From assembly GCF_030287405.1 (NCBI RefSeq), contig NZ_JASVVV010000001.1, positions 186,001-250,000 on the forward strand: a DNA stretch of 64,000 bases. Reading direction: 5' to 3'. Each line of letters starts with the position of its first letter. Within the stretch, counting starts at the first letter, position 1. Below are positions 59,298-64,000 of the stretch, piece after piece. A program made the position numbers and the translations under genes. The notes below the pieces were generated by a model. The model saw nothing but the letters and a program-made list of their open reading frames with translations. It was not told the DNA's origin and ran no database searches. The DNA is from Halalkalicoccus sp. NIPERK01 (GTDB lineage Archaea; Halobacteriota; Halobacteria; Halobacteriales; Halalkalicoccaceae).

Positions 59298-59779
59298 CCC
59301 GAATCTAGTGCGACTCCTCGAAACATGTAGTTTGTTGATATTTAGCGGACAATACTCCCGATAGCCGCAACGGATATGAACAAGAGGTCATGAATATCTA
59401 CTCATAGAAAGAAACTCACAACGAACCACGATTACCGGTCCTGCCCGTTTACGCCCCGTACGGGGACGGCTCTACCGACGAAGAGCGGCACACGCCTCCG
59501 GCGCCATCCGTCTCCGATCACCGATACGTTGATAAGGGCTCGTGATGTATGCTATCATGGGCCAGCGAGAACCTCAGGCTACGTGATTCCGCGGGCTGGC
59601 CCGGGCCACGTACGACTTGGTCATCGACCCCGGTGACGGGGACCGCGTGGCCTCGTCGGCGTTTTCGGCGTCGACGACCCACTTCTCGGCGCTCCGTGAT
59701 CCCGGTCGTCGTGGGCTCCGAGACGTGACATCTTCGTAAGGAGAGAGATTGATAACCGGTGCGGTCGTATGGACGTGGC
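59298..59779. other. Intergenic region, no gene recognised
   Basis: About 480 nt. The first 130 nt are AT rich (TTGATATTTAG, GAATATCTACTCATAG) and probably hold the promoter for the FAD oxidase gene on the reverse strand. The remainder is GC rich; reverse frames such as the one ending at 59583 have some protein-like text (KWVVDAENADEATR) but no start and no recognisable family. I did not call it. Confidence 0.4.
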
Positions 59780-60067
59780 ATGCACGATCTGACAGGCTTC
59801 CAGCGTGACCTCCTCTACATCATCGCCGGTCTCGACGAGCCCCACGGACTCGCGCTCAAGGCCGAACTCGAGGAGTACTACGACAGCGAGGTCCACCACG
59901 GCCGCCTCTACCCGAACCTCGACACCCTCGTCGAGAAGGGGCTCGTCGAGAAGGGGCACGCGGACAAGCGGACGAACATCTACGCGCTCACGGACCGCGG
60001 GCGCCGCGAGATCGACGCCCGCCGCGAGTGGGAGGCGCGCTACCTCCCGTCCGAACTCACAGCCTGA
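59780..60067 (+). CDS. PadR-family winged-helix protein (paralogue 2)
   Basis: A 95-residue regulator: LTGFQRDLLYIIAGLDEPHGLALKAELEEYYDSEV, HHGRLYPNLDTLVEKGLVEKGHADKRTNIYALTDRGRREIDARREW. It is the closer match to the haloarchaeal PhiH1-type PadR consensus. Paralogue of the gene at 56686, with which it shares about 60 percent of residues by eye, including an identical DNA run over the wing. The ATG at 59780 is seven codons inside the longest frame and matches the family start. Convergent with a small membrane protein gene, 5 nt away. Confidence 0.88.
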   Translation: MHDLTGFQRDLLYIIAGLDEPHGLALKAELEEYYDSEVHHGRLYPNLDTLVEKGLVEKGHADKRTNIYALTDRGRREIDARREWEARYLPSELTA

Positions 60068-60072
60068 ACCGC

Positions 60073-60243
60073 TCAGACGTCGAGCGGCTCGACGATTCCG
60101 GCGAGGAGGCCACCGAGGCCGATCACCGCGAGTGCGGTCCCGACCAGCCAGCCGACCGACCACCCGGCCGAGAGGGTCGCGATCCAGAGGCCCGCGAGGA
60201 GTCCGACGCCACCGCCGACGATCCGACGGACGAACCGTTCCAT
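60073..60243 (-). CDS. Small DUF2892/YgaP-like membrane protein
   Basis: A 56-residue protein, almost entirely membrane: VRRIVGGGVGLLAGLWIATLSAGW and VGWLVGTALAVIGLGGLLAGI are two helices joined by a short turn. The start MERFVRR with a positive N-terminus and the GGLLAGI ending resemble the YgaP transmembrane (DUF2892) family, although the usual Cys-Pro at the end is missing. Located between the PadR gene (convergent) and the DCC protein gene (divergent). Confidence 0.65.
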   Translation of the reverse strand: MERFVRRIVGGGVGLLAGLWIATLSAGWSVGWLVGTALAVIGLGGLLAGIVEPLDV

Positions 60244-60357
60244 GCGTCCCCGTACCCGTTCCAGCCGTAGTATCCTGTCGGTCGTCCCCCGGATGATCGG
60301 CCTTCGAGCACGCGCTCGAAGAGCAAGCGTTAGTTGGATCCGCGCCGTCCCTCCGGT

Positions 60358-60747
60358 ATGGCTCGAGCGACGCTCGTCTACGACGACGACTGCGGCTTCT
60401 GTACGTGGTGGGCCGACTTCTTCGCCGACCGATCCGACGTCCGGGTCGTCGGCTACGAGGAACTCACGCCGGAGCTCCGCGAGCGCCTCCCCGACGAGTA
60501 CGAGAACTGCTCGCACTTCGTCACCGAGGACGGGGTCTACTCGTGTGGCGCGTCGATCGAGGAGGCGTTCACGCGAACCGGGATCGGGCGGAACGTCCGT
60601 CCCGTAGCGGAGTTCCTCCGGAACTTCGAGGACTACGAGCGCCTTCGCGAGCGGTCCTACCGGCGGGTCGCGGACAACCGGAGCTTCTGGGGGCGGCTCC
60701 TCTCGAAGACGCCGCCGGTCAGGCGGAAGTCGAACGACGAGGGCTGA
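60358..60747 (+). CDS. DCC-family thiol-disulfide oxidoreductase-like protein (DUF393)
   Basis: A 129-residue protein with the diagnostic DxxCxxC motif near the start: LVYDDDCGFCTWWADFFADR (residues 6-25, D11 C12 and C15). The thioredoxin-like core continues with EELTPELRERLP and YSCGASIEEAF. A redox role is expected, but the family is poorly characterised. The ATG at 60358 is chosen because the family begins immediately before VYDDDCGFC. It is convergent with the lipase-maturation-factor-like gene, 30 nt between stops; the two families are frequent partners or fused in other organisms. Confidence 0.88.
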   Translation: MARATLVYDDDCGFCTWWADFFADRSDVRVVGYEELTPELRERLPDEYENCSHFVTEDGVYSCGASIEEAFTRTGIGRNVRPVAEFLRNFEDYERLRERSYRRVADNRSFWGRLLSKTPPVRRKSNDEG

Positions 60748-60777
60748 TCGCGGGCGGTCAGGCGGGCCGACGGCGGA

Positions 60778-62241
60778 TCACAGCCGCCCGCGTCGCCTCC
60801 CCCGATCCCGGACGTCGTCGAGGGAGACGGGATCGACGTAGCTGCCGACGCGCTCTCGGTGCCACCACCGGCCGGTCTCGGCGCGTTCCTCCGGGGTCGT
60901 AAAGCGGTAGCGATACCGGGTCGCGCGCACGTGCGTCGGCGGGTCGTCGAAGGGGACCTCCGCGAGCAGGGAAAGCGTGGCCGCATCGCCCTCCAGCAGC
61001 CTGACCAGCAGCCGCGTGAACCACGGACTCCGGTACGGCGTCGGCGACATGGCGGCGAACCACATCTGCCAGTCGAGCCGGAGGTGGTAGGGGGCGATCT
61101 GGGGCGGTCGCCGTTCGGGATCCGTCGGCTTGCCCTCGAACCTGTATTCGCGCCACTCCGTTTCGTCGGTGGGTTCCCCGTCGGTCGTTCCCTCGACGAC
61201 GATCTCGTATCGGTCCCGCGTGATCGAGCCGAACGCGCCGTAGGTGTTGACGAGATGGAGCGGGTCGAAGGAGGTGTTCATCACCTGGGATCGCGAGAGC
61301 ATGTTCCGCACCGGTTCGACGCTCCGCGTGAGGACGAGGAGCGCGACGAGGATCGCCGCGACCTGGAGGTACAGCGGCGTCGCGGCGGTGGCCGGGGCCG
61401 AAATCGGCAGGACGGCCGCGAGAACGCCGTCGCCGAACGTGCTGATCGCGAGCACGATCGTGAGCGCGTTCAGCCACGCGAAGTTGCCGGTGACCATCAG
61501 CCAGCCCTGAAAGCCGATCGTCGCCGCGCCCGCGAGCGCCGCGACGGGCTGGGGCGCGAAGTAGAGGAAGGGCACCGCGAGTTCGACCACGTGGTTCCCG
61601 AACGTCTCGATCCGGTGGAACGCCTTCGAGCGGTGGTGGGCGAACCAGCTCGCGGGGTTGGGGATCGGCTGGGTCTCGTAGTGGTACTCCATGCAGGTCA
61701 GGTCGCGCCAGCACTCGTCGCCGCGCAGCTTGATGAGGCCGGCCCCGAACATGTTTCGAAAGAGCACCCACTGGAGCAACACGATCACGACCACCGGCGG
61801 GGCGACGCTCCCGGCGCCGAGGAAGACCGCGAGAAAGCCGGTTTCGAGCAACATCGACTCCCAGCCGTAGCCGTAGAAGGTCTGACCCGCGTTCACGAAC
61901 GAGAGGTACAGCAGCCACATCGTCGCCCACAGCGCCATCGAGGCGGGGGTGGCGTAGGGGTCGGGAAACCAGTACGGGACGCCCACCAGCGCCGCCAGCG
62001 AGAGGAGGACGCCGGCCCAGGCGGCGATCCCGATCGCGCGGTCGCTGGGGACGAGATGGAAGAGGCTCGGTCGATCGCGAAACGAGACGGTCTCGACGTA
62101 CCGGTCCAGCGGTAACAGGCCGTCCTCGCCCGCCAGTGGCCGGAACTGCCTCGCCGCGACGAGGAACGCGAGCAGGTAGATCACCGCGAGGGCCCGCTGG
62201 AAGAGCAGGCGGGCGACCCAGAACCCTTCTCCCTGCCACAT
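60778..62241 (-). CDS. Lipase maturation factor (LMF1/2)-like membrane protein
   Basis: A 487-residue membrane protein with about eight helices. Family features: FVNAGQTFYGYGWESMLLETGFLAVFLG (about residue 115), WVLFRNMFGAGLIKLRGDECWRDLTCMEYHYETQPIPNPASW (about 157-198) and the C-terminal YHLRLDWQMWFAAMSPTPYRSPWF (about 395). The GLIKLRGD...C-W-x-D-L-T core is diagnostic of LMF proteins and their bacterial relatives. In animals they help lipases to fold in the ER; the role in archaea is unknown. I placed the start at 62241 (MWQGEGFWVARLLFQRA); an in-frame ATG at 62268 is possible. Confidence 0.85.
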   Translation of the reverse strand: MWQGEGFWVARLLFQRALAVIYLLAFLVAARQFRPLAGEDGLLPLDRYVETVSFRDRPSLFHLVPSDRAIGIAAWAGVLLSLAALVGVPYWFPDPYATPASMALWATMWLLYLSFVNAGQTFYGYGWESMLLETGFLAVFLGAGSVAPPVVVIVLLQWVLFRNMFGAGLIKLRGDECWRDLTCMEYHYETQPIPNPASWFAHHRSKAFHRIETFGNHVVELAVPFLYFAPQPVAALAGAATIGFQGWLMVTGNFAWLNALTIVLAISTFGDGVLAAVLPISAPATAATPLYLQVAAILVALLVLTRSVEPVRNMLSRSQVMNTSFDPLHLVNTYGAFGSITRDRYEIVVEGTTDGEPTDETEWREYRFEGKPTDPERRPPQIAPYHLRLDWQMWFAAMSPTPYRSPWFTRLLVRLLEGDAATLSLLAEVPFDDPPTHVRATRYRYRFTTPEERAETGRWWHRERVGSYVDPVSLDDVRDRGRRRGRL

Positions 62242-62565
62242 ACGCGGGGTGAACCGATGGAGGGACAAAGGGGTGACGGACGAATCCCGCCGCCCCGCGC
62301 CGTCGGGGCACCCCGTGGTACGCCCCGCTCACATCGTGCGAGCAATTCACAAAGGTTATGTGGGTGGGCGTTCCATCCCGGGATGTAGGAGGTGCCTCTG
62401 GCGCTGTGAGAACAGTGTAACGATCACTTCCTACGTGGATGACTCCGAGACGGCCTGAGCACCCGTCTCCATTCTCTTGGCGGCTTCGATCCGGCGACCG
62501 GTTCGGCGAGCCGACGAGCGCGCCGAAACGTAAGGGCTATTGGTGGATACCTCCTGGACCCGGTC
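62242..62565. other. Intergenic region, no gene recognised
   Basis: About 320 nt. A TATA-like AAAGGTTATGTG lies at about 62350. A forward frame ending TGA at 62456-62458 contains a GCRRCLWRC cysteine cluster, but it has no conserved zinc-finger spacing and no clear start, so I did not call it. GGGCTATTGGTGG before the start at 62566 may be that gene's promoter. Confidence 0.4.
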
Positions 62566-62805
62566 ATGTACGAAGAACTGCTCGAACCGGCGATCCACGG
62601 CGCCCTCCTCGTCGGATACAGTTGCGTGGCGGTCGTCCTCGCCATCGCGAGTACGATCGTCGAGTACAACAGCTACCTGAGCCTGACCGCCGGCGAGGGC
62701 CTGCTCGGGGGCTGGATGGGGCTGGTCGGCCTCCTCATTCTCGTGTTCGCCTACTACGTCCTCCGCGACAAGGCAGCAGCGGAGTTCCGGTACCTCGTCG
62801 GATAA
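62566..62805 (+). CDS. Small two-helix membrane protein
   Basis: A 79-residue protein with two membrane helices, ALLVGYSCVAVVLAIASTIVEY (about residues 13-34) and LGGWMGLVGLLILVFAYYVL (about 47-66), and a short C-terminal charged end (RDKAAAEFRYLVG). The helix pattern and start (MYEELLEPAIHG) look like a genuine haloarchaeal small membrane protein. No family name recognised and no operon partner. Confidence 0.65.
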   Translation: MYEELLEPAIHGALLVGYSCVAVVLAIASTIVEYNSYLSLTAGEGLLGGWMGLVGLLILVFAYYVLRDKAAAEFRYLVG

Positions 62806-62927
62806 CCACAGGCCCGGTCGATCGCGATGACCGCCACCGGCCGCCGACACCCGTCACCCGTCGAACCGAATTATCCGATCGTTACGGCCACCGAAGGGTG
62901 GTGTAATACCGTATTAACCCTGATAGC

Positions 62928-63413
62928 TCACGTATCGAGCGCCTCGTGCAGTTCGCTGGCCGACGGCTCCGGGGCGACGCGCGTCACGAACCCCTGGCGT
63001 CGGTCGCCTCGCGGGACGTACTCCGTCGTTCGGTGGCCGGACCCGTCGAGGTAGTGACGCTGGAGGAACGGTCCGTGGAGGTCCGTCGGGCGACCGCTCG
63101 CACACTCACAGCGCTCGTTCCCACAGGCGACGAGTTTCCAGGCGAACGACCCCAGCAGGCCACCGATCTCCACGTTCGCGCGTTCCTCTTCCGATAGGTT
63201 CGCGAGCACCGCCTCCCCGGTCGTCCTCGTGACCGTCACCTTCGACAGGTCCCCGTCCGTGAGCAGTCGGCGTTTGTACGCGACCAGGTCGTCGATCCAC
63301 TCCCGGAGGTCCTCGAGCGTCCCGACGTCCCCTTCGAGAATCTCCTCGTGTACCGCCGCCGGGAACCCCTCCTCGACGCTCTCCGGCGGTGCCGGCCGTG
63401 TAGGACGGTCCAT
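62928..63413 (-). CDS. DUF6788-like cysteine-motif protein
   Basis: A 161-residue soluble protein. The N-terminal 85 residues are helical and acidic (ILEGDVGTLEDLREWIDDLVAYKRRLL). The C-terminal part carries KLVACGNERCECASGRPTDLHGPFLQRHYLDGSGHRTTEYV (about residues 93-133), that is CGxxxCxC-x-xG-x4-HGP, a motif seen in short DUF6788-type proteins and possibly metal-binding. Function unknown. An ATG nine codons upstream exists (63440), but MDRPTRPAPPES begins after it and keeps the typical acidic start. Confidence 0.7.
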   Translation of the reverse strand: MDRPTRPAPPESVEEGFPAAVHEEILEGDVGTLEDLREWIDDLVAYKRRLLTDGDLSKVTVTRTTGEAVLANLSEEERANVEIGGLLGSFAWKLVACGNERCECASGRPTDLHGPFLQRHYLDGSGHRTTEYVPRGDRRQGFVTRVAPEPSASELHEALDT

Positions 63414-63681
63414 ACCGGTCGGTACGGCGGCTAGTAGCATAGTAACTGGCTTCGAACGTCGCGAAACGGTCGGTTAGAGCGGGGGAACGACCCGCGTTCC
63501 ACCTCGATACGGGACCGTTCGGACGCGAACGACCGATCGCCACCGGCCCCGGCGCGCGAGCGACGAAACGACGGCTCGTCGGAGGGCCACCCGTGAGGCG
63601 GTAGTTCCGGCTTTCACCCGCGCGTTGTGTCGCACGCGGCGGATAACAATCCTCCGAAGGTCCGATACCTCACCGACCACT

Positions 63682-64000
63682 ATGAGTCGAAACCGACGCA
63701 CGTTTCTCGCTACCGTCGCGGCGCTGGGCGTCGCGGGATGCACTGCGACCCTGCCCGACCAGATCGGCTCCGACGACGACGGGCCCGACGAGGCGGACGA
63801 CGGAGCGCCCCCGTCCGACGCGGACGAGGGATCCGACGGCGAACTCCTGTTCGATTTCCGGGATATTCACGAGTGGGACCTCGCGGCGGGAAACCTCTCG
63901 CCCGACAGGGAGGCCGCCGTCACCGGCGAGGTCTCCGCCCGCCTCGACGGGGAACGCGATCCCGTCCTCAGGATCGACCGGACCGGGCTCGACCTCGACC
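63682..64000 (+). CDS. Tat-exported lipoprotein (5' part, cut by the window edge)
   Basis: The frame from ATG 63682 stays open to the end of the window (106 codons). RNRRTFLATVAALGVAGC (residues 3-20) combines a twin-arginine motif with a lipobox ending in the acylated Cys (VAGC). A long acidic, Asp/Gly-rich linker follows (about residues 28-55) and then a domain beginning ELLFDFRDIHEWDLAAGNLS. It is anchored outside the cell by lipid. The visible 50 residues of the domain do not identify it; a carbohydrate-active or binding domain is possible. Confidence 0.75.
   Translation, partial: MSRNRRTFLATVAALGVAGCTATLPDQIGSDDDGPDEADDGAPPSDADEGSDGELLFDFRDIHEWDLAAGNLSPDREAAVTGEVSARLDGERDPVLRIDRTGLDLD

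Noticed and set aside
59518-59781. Reverse frames upstream of the second PadR gene, including text KWVVDAENADEATR
   Set aside because: No start codon in the promising frame and the two others are Arg-rich; too weak to call even a remnant.
62249-62458. Frame with cysteines GCRRCLWRC as a small zinc-finger protein
   Set aside because: Cysteine spacing does not fit known haloarchaeal zinc ribbons, and the upstream part is unlike protein.
1-64000. CRISPR array, prophage or integrated plasmid
   Set aside because: No regularly spaced direct repeats, cas genes, phage structural genes, integrase or tRNA attachment site were seen.

Overview
The window is chromosomal DNA from a halophilic archaeon (class Halobacteria). 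Evidence for this: about two-thirds GC in most genes; very acidic proteins; Tat-type export signals on secreted proteins (positions 43978-48138, 52515-53249, 63682 onward); an AglB/AglJ archaeal N-glycosylation set; TATA boxes placed for leaderless transcripts; and genes packed with ATGA start/stop overlaps. I cannot name the genus.

Layout. 1-584: end of a HAD phosphatase. 663-4840: an operon of a small membrane protein, a sodium:solute symporter, an unknown protein and an acyl-CoA synthetase, probably carboxylate uptake and activation. 5185-13598: glycerol catabolism. This comprises a putative glycerol-entry membrane protein, glpK, an Orc1/Cdc6-like AAA-HTH protein and glpABC. 13906-26570: protein glycosylation. 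It starts with a DUF368 (PopT-type) polyprenyl-phosphate carrier, aglB and an AglG-like transferase. A clearly AT-richer block of glycan genes follows (19.6-25.5 kb: GT4, pyruvyl transferase, sulfatase-like enzyme, flippase) carrying two gene remnants. The block ends at aglJ. 26602-35095: mixed single genes, including two MFS transporters (one frameshifted), an aminotransferase and a ferritin-like protein.

35405-43793: a complete branched-chain amino acid operon, leuA, ilvB, ilvN, ilvC, a small repeat protein, leuC, a tiny basic ORF, leuD and leuB. Between leuA and ilvB lies the most interesting element in the window. It is an independent promoter followed by a leaderless 27-codon ORF whose last residues are Leu-Ile-Ile-Val-Gly-Val. 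The ORF ends inside a perfect hairpin, and part of it can pair with a segment about 85 nt downstream. This has the architecture of a translation-sensing attenuator.

43978-49346: a 1386-residue six-cupredoxin multicopper oxidase and an HTH regulator. 49637-50938: two adjacent perfect palindromes, a small ORF and a FemAB-like acyltransferase. 50943-52396: a solitary tnpB element. 52515-64000: a secreted lamin-tail protein, a decayed gene, a DUF7344-type protein with a large membrane protein, two PadR paralogues, a universal stress protein, a BBE-type FAD oxidase, a DCC thiol oxidoreductase facing a lipase-maturation-factor-like membrane protein, and a lipoprotein running off the right edge.

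A family of inverted repeats built on ATACYGTCGGTCAT sits directly on stop codons at four places (4844, 30213, 34573, 56145) and looks like a recurring terminator or small palindromic repeat. No tRNA, rRNA or CRISPR array was seen.
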